Origin: Bradyrhizobium archetypum
GTDB lineage: Bacteria; Pseudomonadota; Alphaproteobacteria; Rhizobiales; Xanthobacteraceae
Reading direction: 5' to 3'
NCBI RefSeq assembly: GCF_013114835.1
Contig: NZ_JAAVLW010000005.1
Location: forward strand, 248,001 to 312,000
Length of the DNA: 64,000 nucleotides
Under the pieces are notes generated by a model. It saw only the letters and a program-made list of their open reading frames with translations, was not told where the DNA came from and did no database searches. How positions within the stretch are numbered: position 1 is the stretch's first letter; each line of letters opens with the position of its first letter. This document shows positions 51,081 to 59,597 of this stretch, one piece after another. The position numbers and the translations under genes were made by a program.

Positions 51081-52058
51081 ATGAAATTTTTCGCGATCGC
51101 AGGCATCGCTTTGTCGGCAATATCGGCCGTAGCGCTGACCACACCGGCCGAGGCCCAGCAATGGCCGGCGCGGCAGGTGCGCCTGATCGTCCCGTATCCG
51201 GCCGGCGGTAATGTCGATAGCGCGGCGCGCGTCATCGCCGACAGGCTCCAGGCGAAACTCGGCCAGCCGTTCATTGTCGAGAACAAGGCCGGCGCGGGCG
51301 GCCTGATCGCCGGCGAGGCGTTCGCGAAAATGCCGCCCGACGGCTACGCCTTGTTCGTCGGCGCCAACGGCCCGGTGCTGTTCGCACCCGAAATCGCCAA
51401 GCGCGAGGCCTACAACTGGAAGCGGGATTTTGTCCCCATCACCTCGATCACGATGACCCCGCTGGTGCTCGAGGTGCATCCGTCGCTACAGGCGAAGGAT
51501 CTCAAGGAATTTCTCGATCTTGCCCGCCGCGATCCCGGCAAGCTGACGATGGCCTCGCCCGGCCAAGGCACCACCAACCATCTGCTCAGCGAGCTGATGC
51601 AATCGACGCTTAACCTGCAATGGCTGACGGTGCACTACCGCGGCAACGCGCCTGCGCTCAACGACCTGATCGGCGGACAGGTGCAGTTTGCGCTCGATCA
51701 GATCTCCGTCGGTTTGCCTTCGATCAAGAGCGGCATGCTGCGCGCACTCGCCGTCACCGGGAGCCACCGCGCCTCCTGGCTTCCTGATGTCCCGACCTTT
51801 ACCGAGCTCGGCTACAAGGATTTTGACGGCCAGACCTTCACTGGCCTGTTCGCGCCGGCGCGCACACCGGCCGAGATCGTGACCAAGCTTCACGATACGC
51901 TGGCGGAGCTCCTGAAAGATCCGGCCATCGTCGAGAAATTCAACGCGCTCGGCTCCGAGGCCGTATCGATGACGCCCGCGGAGTTCACAAGCTACCTCGA
52001 ACGCGAGGACGCCAAGTGGATTCCGGTCGTGCGCAAGGCAAACATCAAGGCTGACTGA
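51081..52058 (+). CDS. Bug/TctC-type substrate-binding protein
   Basis: A 325-residue periplasmic receptor of the tripartite tricarboxylate transporter family. Signal peptide ends near AEAQQWPAR. Family motifs are VRLIVPYPAGGNVDSAARVIADRL, PFIVENKAGAGG, YALFVGANG, LTMASPGQGTTNHLLSELM and QVQFALDQI. Bug proteins bind carboxylates, often aromatic or dicarboxylic acids, but no TctAB membrane genes are present here, so it is an orphan receptor. ATG at 51081 with GGAG 6 bases upstream. First gene of the IclR-linked cluster. Confidence 0.92.
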   Translation: MKFFAIAGIALSAISAVALTTPAEAQQWPARQVRLIVPYPAGGNVDSAARVIADRLQAKLGQPFIVENKAGAGGLIAGEAFAKMPPDGYALFVGANGPVLFAPEIAKREAYNWKRDFVPITSITMTPLVLEVHPSLQAKDLKEFLDLARRDPGKLTMASPGQGTTNHLLSELMQSTLNLQWLTVHYRGNAPALNDLIGGQVQFALDQISVGLPSIKSGMLRALAVTGSHRASWLPDVPTFTELGYKDFDGQTFTGLFAPARTPAEIVTKLHDTLAELLKDPAIVEKFNALGSEAVSMTPAEFTSYLEREDAKWIPVVRKANIKAD

Positions 52059-52067
52059 CGCCTCACA

Positions 52068-52685
52068 ATGCGGATCGATCCTGCATATCTCGACGCCGAA
52101 ACGGCCTACCGGCTGATCACCGGCGTCGTGGTGCCCCGCCCCATTGCCTGGGTGACCACCCTGTCGGGCAACGGGGTGCTCAACCTCGCCCCGTTCTCCG
52201 CCTTCACCTTCGTCGCGCCGAAGCCGCCGATGCTGGCCATCAGCGTCGGGCGCAAGGCAGGAATCTACAAGGATACCGCGCAGAACATCCTCAACAACGA
52301 GGAGTACGTCGTTCACATCGCGGATTCGAGCCTGATGAATGCGGTGCACGAGAGCTCCACCGAACATCCGCCTGATGTCAGCGAGGTCGAGGAACTGCGG
52401 CTTTCCACCCTACCGGGCGAGCGCGTCAAGGTGCGCCGTCTTGCAGCCGCGCCGATTGCGATGGAATGCCGCTTCCGCCAGTGTCTCGAATTTGGCGACA
52501 CCCGCAGCCGGCTCATCGTCGGCGAGGTGCTGGTCTTCCATATCAGGGATGGTCTTTTGAACAACGGCAAGATCGAAACCGAGGCGCTCGACCCGATCGC
52601 GCGCATCGCCGGCCCGCGTTACGCCAAGCTCGGCGAGATCGTCACCCTGAAGCCGGTGTTCCAGACTTCAAAAACTGAATCCTGA
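52068..52685 (+). CDS. Flavin reductase-like domain protein
   Basis: A 205-residue FMN-binding split-barrel protein of the DIM6/NTAB (flavoredoxin-like) type. RLITGVVVPRPIAWVTT, NLAPFSAFTFVAPKPPMLAISVG and a C-terminal PIARIAGPRYAKLGEI are family landmarks. It could supply reduced flavin to a monooxygenase or act on a pathway intermediate. No monooxygenase partner is present in the cluster. It begins 9 bases after the Bug gene, consistent with an operon. Confidence 0.87.
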   Translation: MRIDPAYLDAETAYRLITGVVVPRPIAWVTTLSGNGVLNLAPFSAFTFVAPKPPMLAISVGRKAGIYKDTAQNILNNEEYVVHIADSSLMNAVHESSTEHPPDVSEVEELRLSTLPGERVKVRRLAAAPIAMECRFRQCLEFGDTRSRLIVGEVLVFHIRDGLLNNGKIETEALDPIARIAGPRYAKLGEIVTLKPVFQTSKTES

Positions 52686-52726
52686 AGCGTGCCGCTCCGC
52701 GCCGCGCCGATCCGGAGACTGATCGC

Positions 52727-53581
52727 ATGCATCTTCTGAGCTATCTTGCAAACGACCAGCCGCGCTTTGGCGCGAGCGTCCCGGGCGGGATCGTCGACCT
52801 GACCGAACGAACGAAATTTCCCGACCTGCGGGCGCTGATTGCCGCGGATGGACTTGATACCGCGCGTCAGGCGATTGCCGGGCAGAAGCCCGATCATGCA
52901 CTCGAGGATGTCACGCTGCTGCCGCCGATCCCTGCTCCGGAAAAGCTCTGGTGCATCGGCGTGAACTACAGGGACCGCAACGCCGAGTACAAGGACAATT
53001 CGGATCTGCCGAAATATCCGAGCCTGTTCGTCCGCAATCCATCTTCCGTCGTCGGCTCGGGCCAGCCGATCGAAAAGCCTGATGTCTCCGAACAGCTCGA
53101 TTATGAGGGCGAGCTCGTGATCGTGATCGGCAAGGAGGGAAGGCACATCCCGCGCGAGCGGGCGTGGGAGCACATTTTCGGCATGACGCTGTGTAACGAG
53201 GGCAGCGTTCGCGACTGGCTGCACCACGGCAAGTTCAACGTCACCCAAGGCAAGAATTTCGACCGCTCGGGCAGCATCGGCCCATGGATCGTCACCTCGG
53301 ACGAATGCGATCCGCGCGGACCACATGACATCGTCACCCGCGTCAATGGCGAGGTGCGGCAGAGCGATTCCACCGAGCGGCTGATGTTTCCGTTCGACTA
53401 CCTGATCGCCTACCTCTCGACCTTTGCCACACTGAAACCTGGCGACATGATCGCAACCGGCACCCCGACAGGGGCCGGCGCCCGCTTCACGCCGCCACGC
53501 TGGCTCAAGGTCGGCGACGTCGTTGAGGTGGAATCCAGTAAGATCGGCATCCTCCGCAACACCGTGGCGGCGGAGCAGTAA
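52727..53581 (+). CDS. Fumarylacetoacetate hydrolase-family enzyme
   Basis: A 284-residue enzyme with the FAH C-terminal fold. LWCIGVNYRDRNAEY, PSSVVGSGQPI, metal ligands in DYEGELVIVIGKEGR, the catalytic stretch FNVTQGKNFDRSGSIGPWIV and the final GDMIATGTPTGAG. Family members hydrolyse or isomerise/decarboxylate diketo acids such as 5-oxopent-3-ene-1,2,5-tricarboxylate, fumarylpyruvate or 2-oxohept-3-enedioate. Neighbouring an HpaH-like hydratase, a ring-cleavage product isomerase or hydrolase role fits best. GGAG is 9 bases before the ATG. Confidence 0.9.
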   Translation: MHLLSYLANDQPRFGASVPGGIVDLTERTKFPDLRALIAADGLDTARQAIAGQKPDHALEDVTLLPPIPAPEKLWCIGVNYRDRNAEYKDNSDLPKYPSLFVRNPSSVVGSGQPIEKPDVSEQLDYEGELVIVIGKEGRHIPRERAWEHIFGMTLCNEGSVRDWLHHGKFNVTQGKNFDRSGSIGPWIVTSDECDPRGPHDIVTRVNGEVRQSDSTERLMFPFDYLIAYLSTFATLKPGDMIATGTPTGAGARFTPPRWLKVGDVVEVESSKIGILRNTVAAEQ

Positions 53582-53584
53582 CCG

Positions 53585-54388
53585 ATGCTCGATCCGCAAA
53601 CCGTCGAACTTCTGGCGCAACGTCTCGATGAAGCCGAACGCAGCAAGTCGCTGATATCGGCATTCACACGCGAATATCCGGACCTTACGATCGAAGACGC
53701 CTACGCCATTCAGCGCGCCTGGACCAGGCTGCAGCTCGCCCGCGGCCGTGTCGTCAGGGGTCACAAGATCGGCTTGACCTCGAAGGCGATGCAAAACGCC
53801 GTCGGCATTTCCGAGCCGGATTACGGCGTGTTGTTCGCGGACATGTTCTATCCGGACGCCTCCGCGATCCCGTTCGATCGTTTCCGCGCTCCCCGTATCG
53901 AGGTCGAATTGGCCTTCGTGCTGAAGGCGCCGTTGAAGGGTCCGGATTGCACGTTGTTCGACGTGCTCAACGCGACCGATTACGTCACGCCGGCGCTCGA
54001 AATCCTCGAAACCCGGATGCATCGCACCGATCCCGAGACGAAAGCACCACGCAAGGTGATGGACACGATTTCCGACAATGCCGCGAATGCGGCGCTGGTC
54101 GTCGGCGGACGGCCCATTCGCCCACTCGACGCCGATCTGCGCTGGATCGGTGCGCTGTTATTTCGCAACGGCCAGATCGAGGAGACCGGTATCGCTGCCG
54201 GCGTTCTCAACCATCCCGCCAATGGCGTGGCCTGGCTCACCGATCGGCTGGCGGCGCAGGGCGAATATCTCGAGGCCGGCGAAGTGGTGCTGGCTGGCTC
54301 GTTCACGCGTCCGGTCGAGGTCGTCAGGGGCGACACGTTCCACGCCGACTACGGCCGGTTTGGATCGGTGTCTTGCCAATTCGTCTGA
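53585..54388 (+). CDS. HpaH-like 2-oxo-4-enoate hydratase
   Basis: A 267-residue member of the 2-oxopent-4-enoate hydratase/4-oxalocrotonate decarboxylase family. GHKIGLTSKAMQNAVGISEPDYGVLFADMF is the opening signature, metal ligands occur in PRIEVELAFVL, and VLNATDYVTPALEILETR plus GEVVLAGSFTRPVEVVRGD complete the pattern. Homologues hydrate 2-oxohept-4-ene-1,7-dioate in homoprotocatechuate breakdown. It starts 3 bases after the FAH gene, indicating tight coupling. The exact substrate depends on the cluster, which lacks a ring-cleaving dioxygenase. Confidence 0.9.
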   Translation: MLDPQTVELLAQRLDEAERSKSLISAFTREYPDLTIEDAYAIQRAWTRLQLARGRVVRGHKIGLTSKAMQNAVGISEPDYGVLFADMFYPDASAIPFDRFRAPRIEVELAFVLKAPLKGPDCTLFDVLNATDYVTPALEILETRMHRTDPETKAPRKVMDTISDNAANAALVVGGRPIRPLDADLRWIGALLFRNGQIEETGIAAGVLNHPANGVAWLTDRLAAQGEYLEAGEVVLAGSFTRPVEVVRGDTFHADYGRFGSVSCQFV

Positions 54389-54412
54389 ACAAAAGCGTCC
54401 GCGGAGGTAGAG

Positions 54413-54796
54413 ATGACAAGACGCAAGAGCATTCATATCGGCGAGTTCAAGCACGCCAATCCCATTCCCAACGCCTGTCGCATCGGCAATCTCCTGATGT
54501 CAGGCGTCATTCTCGGACGCGATCCCGCAACCGGCGCGATGCCCGAGCGCATCGAGGACCAGTGCGCCAACATGTTCGCCCATATGAAAGCGATCGTCGA
54601 AGCCGGCGGCGGCACGACCGACGACATCATCAAAATGACGGTGTGGCTGCAGGACCGCAAGCAGCGCGCGCCGGTCAATACCGAGTGGCTGAAAATGTTT
54701 CCCGACGAGCATTCCCGCCCTGCCCGCCATGCGCTGCAGATGGAAATGGAGAACGGCGCGCTCGTGCAATGCGACTTCACAGCCGTGATCGGCTGA
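54413..54796 (+). CDS. RidA-family (YjgF) protein
   Basis: A 127-residue trimeric RidA-fold protein. NACRIGNLLMSGVILGRDPATG, EDQCANMFAHMKAIVEAGGGTTDDIIKMTVWL and the ligand Arg in SRPARHAL are visible. Canonical RidA deaminates reactive enamines, while relatives act as 2-aminomuconate deaminases in aromatic degradation, which the neighbourhood favours. A textbook GGAGG lies 5 bases before the ATG at 54413. Confidence 0.9.
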   Translation: MTRRKSIHIGEFKHANPIPNACRIGNLLMSGVILGRDPATGAMPERIEDQCANMFAHMKAIVEAGGGTTDDIIKMTVWLQDRKQRAPVNTEWLKMFPDEHSRPARHALQMEMENGALVQCDFTAVIG

Positions 54797-54817
54797 CCGC
54801 GATACAAGGAACCTGAC

Positions 54818-55693
54818 ATGCCCACGTATCTTCCGTTCGACCCGAACCCGCGCCGTCCCTCGAAACTGCCGCCGCCGAAGAGCATCGATAGCCAGTTTCA
54901 CGTGCTCGGCCCCCTGGAGAAATACCCGGTGCGGCCGGGCGCCGCCTACCAGATGCCATCGGCGACCTGGGAGGCTGCGCTGCGCGTCCACAAGGCGCTC
55001 GGCATCGAGCGCGGTATCATCGTGCAGACCACGACCTATGGCGCTGATCATGCCGTGGTGCTCGACGGACTCGCCGCGATGGGCCCGAACTATCGCGGCT
55101 GCGCCAACGCGCTCGTGTTTGCCGAAGCAGATGACGCCTACCTCGCGAAGCTGCATGACGCCGGCGTGCGCGGCGCCCGCTTCAGCTTCCGGCAGGAACT
55201 CGGCGCCGTGCTCTCGGATAAGGATTTCGCCCGCGCGATCGCGCGAATCCGCGAACTCGGCTGGTACGCAAAGATCCAGCCGGAGAAGGACGGCATCGTC
55301 TCCAGCGTCGCAAAGTACGAAAACCTCGACGTCCCCGTGCTGATCGATCACATGGCACGCCCTGACCCGACGCGCGGCAAGGACGACCCGAGTCTGCAGA
55401 AGATGCTGGAGCTCCTCTCGAAGGGCAACTTCTGGGTGATGCTGTCGCTCGGCGAAAAGACTTCGAAGAAAGGTCCGCCGTGGGACGATGTCACTCCGAT
55501 CGCACGTGCCTATATCGAAGCTGCTCCCGACCGCTGTGTGTGGGCGAGCGACTGGCCGCACCCGGTTTCGGTGGTACAGCCGCCCAACGACGCCGACCTG
55601 CTCGAGCTGCTTTACCGCTACGTCGCCGATGAGGTGGAACTGCAGAAAATCCTGGTGACCAACCCCGCGAAGTTGTTCAGCTACGAGAACTAA
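54818..55693 (+). CDS. Amidohydrolase family 2 (LigI-like) protein
   Basis: A 291-residue TIM-barrel hydrolase. It opens with IDSQFHVLGPLEKYPVRPG, then GIERGIIVQTTTYGADHAVVLDGL, GVRGARFSF, VLIDHMARPDPTRG and the late WASDWPHP with the conserved Asp. This is the pattern of 2-pyrone-4,6-dicarboxylate lactonase (LigI) and relatives. The first His of the usual HxH is Gln26 (Q-F-H28), so a two-metal mechanism is unlikely; LigI itself is metal-independent. Last gene of the cluster, before aat. Confidence 0.86.
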   Translation: MPTYLPFDPNPRRPSKLPPPKSIDSQFHVLGPLEKYPVRPGAAYQMPSATWEAALRVHKALGIERGIIVQTTTYGADHAVVLDGLAAMGPNYRGCANALVFAEADDAYLAKLHDAGVRGARFSFRQELGAVLSDKDFARAIARIRELGWYAKIQPEKDGIVSSVAKYENLDVPVLIDHMARPDPTRGKDDPSLQKMLELLSKGNFWVMLSLGEKTSKKGPPWDDVTPIARAYIEAAPDRCVWASDWPHPVSVVQPPNDADLLELLYRYVADEVELQKILVTNPAKLFSYEN

Positions 55694-55745
55694 CGGTCGT
55701 TTCGGCAAGTAGCATACACCCTGCGCGTCCTGCTATCATCGCCCT

Positions 55746-56420
55746 ATGACCTCTCGCGAGTCCGCTGCTTCCGAAATCACGCCTGACGTGCTGCTGCGGG
55801 CCTATGCCTGCGGCATCTTCCCGATGGCCGAGAGCGCGGGCGATCCGACGCTGTTCTGGGTCGAGCCGGAAATGCGCGGCGTGATTCCGCTTGACGGCTT
55901 CCGCATCGCCTCGCGGCTTGCCCGCACCGTGCGCTCGGACGCTTTTAGCGTCACCGTCGATACCGCCTTCAAGGCCGTTATTGCCGGCTGTGCCGCGCCG
56001 CAGCCGGGCCGCGACGACACCTGGATCAACAAGCGCATCCGCGATCTCTATGTCGGGCTCCACGAGCTCGGGCATTGTCACAGCGTCGAGGTCTGGCAGG
56101 ACGGCGACCTCGCAGGCGGCCTCTATGGCGTCAGCCTGGGGCGGGCCTTCTTCGGCGAGAGCATGTTCCATCGCGTCCGCGATGCATCGAAAGTGGCGCT
56201 GGTGCATCTGGTGGCACGGCTGATCGCCGGCGGGTTCGAGCTGCTCGACACCCAATATGTCACCGAACATCTTCGCAGCTTCGGCGCGGCCGAAATTTCG
56301 CGGCGCCGCTATCGCGCCTTGCTCGACAAGGCAATCGCGGGGGAGCCAGCGGATTTCATGCGATTGCGGCCTAGCGTCAGTGGCGCGGAGGCGCTCGCGA
56401 TCATCGCGAAACGCGGCTGA
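55746..56420 (+). CDS. aat: Leucyl/phenylalanyl-tRNA-protein transferase
   Basis: A 224-residue N-end-rule enzyme that adds Leu or Phe to N-terminal Arg/Lys of proteins, marking them for ClpSAP. LLRAYACGIFPMAE, LFWVEPEMRGVIPL, DDTWINKRIRDLYVGLHELGHCHSVEVW and GGLYGVSLGRAFFGESMFHR match the family end to end, with the Asp-Thr-Gln motif (LLDTQYVTEHL). ATG at 55746. It is commonly found behind accC in rhizobia, so the DNA between the two here looks inserted. Confidence 0.96.
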   Translation: MTSRESAASEITPDVLLRAYACGIFPMAESAGDPTLFWVEPEMRGVIPLDGFRIASRLARTVRSDAFSVTVDTAFKAVIAGCAAPQPGRDDTWINKRIRDLYVGLHELGHCHSVEVWQDGDLAGGLYGVSLGRAFFGESMFHRVRDASKVALVHLVARLIAGGFELLDTQYVTEHLRSFGAAEISRRRYRALLDKAIAGEPADFMRLRPSVSGAEALAIIAKRG

Positions 56421-56433
56421 GGTTGTATGGAAT

Positions 56434-57426
56434 TTAATTCCCGAACAATCCGCCGAACAGACCACCCGGCCGCTGCTGCGGTGGCGGCGGCGGCGCCTGT
56501 TGCGGCTGCTGCTGGAATTGCGGCTGCGGCGGTGGTCCCGGCGGGCGCGGAGCCGCCTGCTTCGGCGGCGGCGGACGCTTGGCGCCCGGCGGCGGCGCAA
56601 CCGCCTTTGCCGGATCGGGCTGAGCGCTGACGATGGTCTGGTCAGGGCCTTTACAGTCGGTCAGCCAGATATCGTAGACCGGGTGCTCGACGCCGTGCAG
56701 GCCGGGGCTGGCGGCGAACATCCAGCCCGAGAAGATCCGCTTCACCTCGCCCTGCAACGTGATCTCGTCGACCTCGACAAAGGCATCGGTATTAGCGGCC
56801 TCTGTCGACGGGCGCGTATAGCAGGCGCTGGTCTTCACGCGCAGCGCGCCGAACTGCACCGTCTCGCCGATGTCCTCGTCGAAATTGATGATGCGGCCAG
56901 TGATCTTGTCGAGGCCGGAGAAGCTCGCCTTCTTGTTGGTGATCTTGGTGGCCGGCGGCTCGGACACGACCTCATCGCCCGGCTGCAGGGTCGCTGGCGA
57001 GTTCGGCACGCCCTTGGCCGGGGGCTGCGGCGGGCGCTGTCCCGGCGGCGCGTTGGCAACGCCCGGACCTCCCGGCTGCGGCGGCTGAACGGCGACGCCC
57101 GGCTGGGTGCCTTGGGGAGTGCCTTGGGGAGTGCCAGGCGGCGGCGCCAGTGGCTGGGACTGGAAGCTTCCCGGCGGTGGCGCGCCCTGCCCCGGCGGTG
57201 GACGGTTCGGGGTCGGCAGCAGGCGGCCACGCGGCAGTTCCGGCACTTCCTCGTCGTCATCAGGGAATTGCTGCTGCTGCTGATTGCCACGCGGAATAGC
57301 GCCCGGTGGCCGCAGCGGCGGATCGGAGAAGATATTGCCGATCTGCGCCTGCGCGGGTGGCGCGAGCGAAGCCGTGGTGGCGGCGATCAGGGCCGCAAGA
57401 CCGGTCAGGGCAATGGTTCGAAGCAT
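56434..57426 (-). CDS. DUF2155 protein with proline-rich flanks
   Basis: A 330-residue exported protein. Signal peptide MLRTIALTGLAALIAATTASLAPPAQAQ, a Pro/Gln/Gly-rich segment (about 30-140), the DUF2155 core (about 150-265, with KITGRIINFDEDIGETVQFGALRVKTSACYTRPSTE and GWMFAASPGLHGVEHPVYDIWLTDC), and a Pro/Gln-rich C-terminus ending GGLFGGLFGN. The function is unknown. The core is conserved across alphaproteobacteria next to aat. ATG at 57426; the longer frame upstream has no ribosome site. It is convergent with aat, with 13 bases between. Confidence 0.85.
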   Translation of the reverse strand: MLRTIALTGLAALIAATTASLAPPAQAQIGNIFSDPPLRPPGAIPRGNQQQQQFPDDDEEVPELPRGRLLPTPNRPPPGQGAPPPGSFQSQPLAPPPGTPQGTPQGTQPGVAVQPPQPGGPGVANAPPGQRPPQPPAKGVPNSPATLQPGDEVVSEPPATKITNKKASFSGLDKITGRIINFDEDIGETVQFGALRVKTSACYTRPSTEAANTDAFVEVDEITLQGEVKRIFSGWMFAASPGLHGVEHPVYDIWLTDCKGPDQTIVSAQPDPAKAVAPPPGAKRPPPPKQAAPRPPGPPPQPQFQQQPQQAPPPPPQQRPGGLFGGLFGN

Positions 57427-57703
57427 CTCGCGCGGCTTTAACAGGCGAATCGGGCTCGCGACATAGTACAGACTAATCCGCCGCTCGCGTCCCTTCCGGT
57501 TAACACGGGGAATACGGCGGGGAAAGGGCGGTTCGCCCCCCTCCCGCCGCAAGGCCTAGGAAGGCGGAAGGGAGTTTCCGAACCGGCGTCCCATGACCTA
57601 GCCATGCCCCGTTTCAGATGAAATAGTCGCTCCCGTCGCGCGGCCACGCGCTAAACCATCAAAATCCGGGAGAACCGGAACGAGCGAGAGGAAACCTTAG
57701 CAC

Positions 57704-58483
57704 ATGCCCGATCGAATTCGCCTCGATGGCCGGGTTGCCGTCGTGACCGGCGCGGCCGGCGTCATCGGAACCGCGACCATCCGTCTCTCGGCTGAACGCG
57801 GCGCGCGGATTGTCGCAGTCGACCGCAGGGAAGCCGACCTCAAGGCCGCCATCCGCGACCTACCCGCCTCCGCCGAAGCGCTCGCCATCACCGCCGACGT
57901 CACGAGGGAAGACGAGGTCGCAGAATATGTTCGTGCCACCGTCGACAGGTTCGGCCGGATTGACGCGTTCTACAACAACGCCGGCATCGAGGGTGACATC
58001 AAGCCGATCGCAGAATATTCGCTGGAAAGCTTTCGCCGCGTGCTCGACGTCAACGTGGTCGGCGTCTTTCTCGGCATGAAGCACGTGCTGCCGGTGATGC
58101 TGAAGCAGAACAAGGGCAGCATCATCAATACGGCCTCCATCGCCGGCCTGATCGGATCGCCGATGATTGCCGTCTACAGCGCCAGCAAGCACGCCGTGAT
58201 CGGGCTCACCAAGAGCGCCGCCTGGGAATGTACCGGCAGCGGCGTGCGAGTGAATTGCGTCTGCCCGGGCCTGATCGACAGCCGGATGCTGAGCACAATC
58301 CTGCAGGGCCGCAATCCCGGCAACGAGCCGCCGCCACCTGAGAAGATCGTCGACCGGATTCCGGCGCGACGGCTCGGACTGGCGTCCGAAGTCGCCTCCG
58401 TCGTGGCGTTCCTCGCCTCCGACGAGGCGAGCTACGTTTCGGGCTCCACCTATACCGTCGACGGTGGTCGAACTGCTGCATGA
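57704..58483 (+). CDS. Short-chain dehydrogenase/reductase
   Basis: A 259-residue classical SDR. Cofactor motif TGAAGVIG (a variant of TGxxxGxG), Asp37-region VDRRE favouring NAD, NNAG, the catalytic Ser in TASIAG, YSASK, and the C-terminal SYVSGSTYTVDGG. The substrate is unknown; the family oxidises or reduces hydroxy/oxo groups. It precedes a palindromic repeat and a lipase-like hydrolase on the same strand. ATG at 57704. Confidence 0.9.
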   Translation: MPDRIRLDGRVAVVTGAAGVIGTATIRLSAERGARIVAVDRREADLKAAIRDLPASAEALAITADVTREDEVAEYVRATVDRFGRIDAFYNNAGIEGDIKPIAEYSLESFRRVLDVNVVGVFLGMKHVLPVMLKQNKGSIINTASIAGLIGSPMIAVYSASKHAVIGLTKSAAWECTGSGVRVNCVCPGLIDSRMLSTILQGRNPGNEPPPPEKIVDRIPARRLGLASEVASVVAFLASDEASYVSGSTYTVDGGRTAA

Positions 58484-58495
58484 CTTGTCGCAACC

Positions 58496-58570
58496 GTCAT
58501 TCCGGGGCGGTCCGGAAGGACCGAACCCGGAATCTGGAGATTCCGGGTTCGCCGCGCACGCCGGAATGAC
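58496..58570 (+). repeat. Three-stem palindromic repeat between SDR and hydrolase
   Basis: Outer arms GTCATTCCGG (58496-58505)/CCGGAATGAC (58561-58570) are perfect. Inside are CGGTCC-ggaa-GGACCG (58508-58523) and GAACCCGGAATCT (58523-58535)/AGATTCCGGGTTC (58538-58550), also perfect. The RNA would fold into a three-way junction. Elements of this sequence are widely dispersed in Bradyrhizobium intergenic DNA (general knowledge). Confidence 0.85.
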
Positions 58571-58596
58571 ATACTCATAAACAAAGGTCACTCCTC

Positions 58597-59544
58597 ATGC
58601 CCGTCACGCTCGATCCCGATGCCGCCGCCGTCTACAAGGCTTTTCAGGAGGCGGGCCGTCCCGCCTATGAGACGCTGACCGCACCGGAAGCGCGCGAATA
58701 TTATCGCAACGCCCGCGTTGTCAGTAATCCTGAGCCGCCGGCGCTTGAATCGAACCAGCCGCTCTCGATCCCTGCGCCGCACGGCGCGATCGCCGCGCGC
58801 ATCTACACACCGAAGACGTTGCGCAAACGCGACGGCCTTGCGCCATGCCTGGTCTTCTTCCATGGCGGCGGCTGGGTGATCGGCGATCTCGATACCCATG
58901 AAGTGGTCTGCCAGAAGCTTGCCCATGAAGGCGAGTTGATCGTGATCTCGGTCGACTACCGGCTGGCGCCGGAGCACAAGTTTCCCGCCGCCGCCGACGA
59001 CGCCATCACCGCGACCAAGTGGGTTGCCGCCAACGCCAGCCGGCTCGCCATCGACGCCGACCACTTGCTGGTAGGTGGCGACAGCGCCGGCGGCAACCTG
59101 GCGGCCGTGGTGGCGCTGGCCGCGCGCGACGGCGATGGCCCCAAACTTGCCGGCCAGGTGCTGATCTATCCCGCCACCGACTTTGCGATGAGCCATCCCT
59201 CGCACCGCGAGCCCGAGACCAGCATCCTGCTGACGCACTCGGTGATCAGGTGGTTCTGTAATCACTACCTCAACGGTACGGCCGACATCGACCACTGGAA
59301 GGCCTCACCTGCGCGCGCGAAAACACTCGCCGGGCTGCCGCCTGCCTATGTGCTGACCGCGGGCGCCGATCCGCTGCGCGACGAGGGCGCCGAATATGCG
59401 GCGCGGCTCAGGGAAGCCGGCGTGCCCGTGACCTACCGGCATTTCCCCGGCCAGTTCCACGGCTTCTTCACCATGGGCAAATTGCTGCATCAGGCCAATG
59501 TGGCCGTCAGCGAAATCGCCGCCTGGCTGAAGGCGCTGAAATAA
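58597..59544 (+). CDS. HSL-family alpha/beta hydrolase (esterase/lipase)
   Basis: A 315-residue enzyme of the hormone-sensitive-lipase family (bacterial family IV). HGGGWVIGD is the oxyanion hole, SVDYRLAPEHKFPAA follows, the nucleophile elbow is GGDSAGGNLAA, Asp lies in TAGADPLRDEG and His in GQFHGFFTM. It likely hydrolyses short-chain esters in the cytoplasm. ATG at 58597, 27 bases after the palindromic repeat. Confidence 0.92.
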   Translation: MPVTLDPDAAAVYKAFQEAGRPAYETLTAPEAREYYRNARVVSNPEPPALESNQPLSIPAPHGAIAARIYTPKTLRKRDGLAPCLVFFHGGGWVIGDLDTHEVVCQKLAHEGELIVISVDYRLAPEHKFPAAADDAITATKWVAANASRLAIDADHLLVGGDSAGGNLAAVVALAARDGDGPKLAGQVLIYPATDFAMSHPSHREPETSILLTHSVIRWFCNHYLNGTADIDHWKASPARAKTLAGLPPAYVLTAGADPLRDEGAEYAARLREAGVPVTYRHFPGQFHGFFTMGKLLHQANVAVSEIAAWLKALK

Positions 59545-59597
59545 TTAACATTGCACAACGCTAACGCTACTTTCTCCTGCGCATATTCGGGGCTGTT

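Noticed and set aside
57671..57700. GGAAC before the SDR gene as an EcfG promoter
   Set aside because: No CGTT at 16-17 bases downstream.
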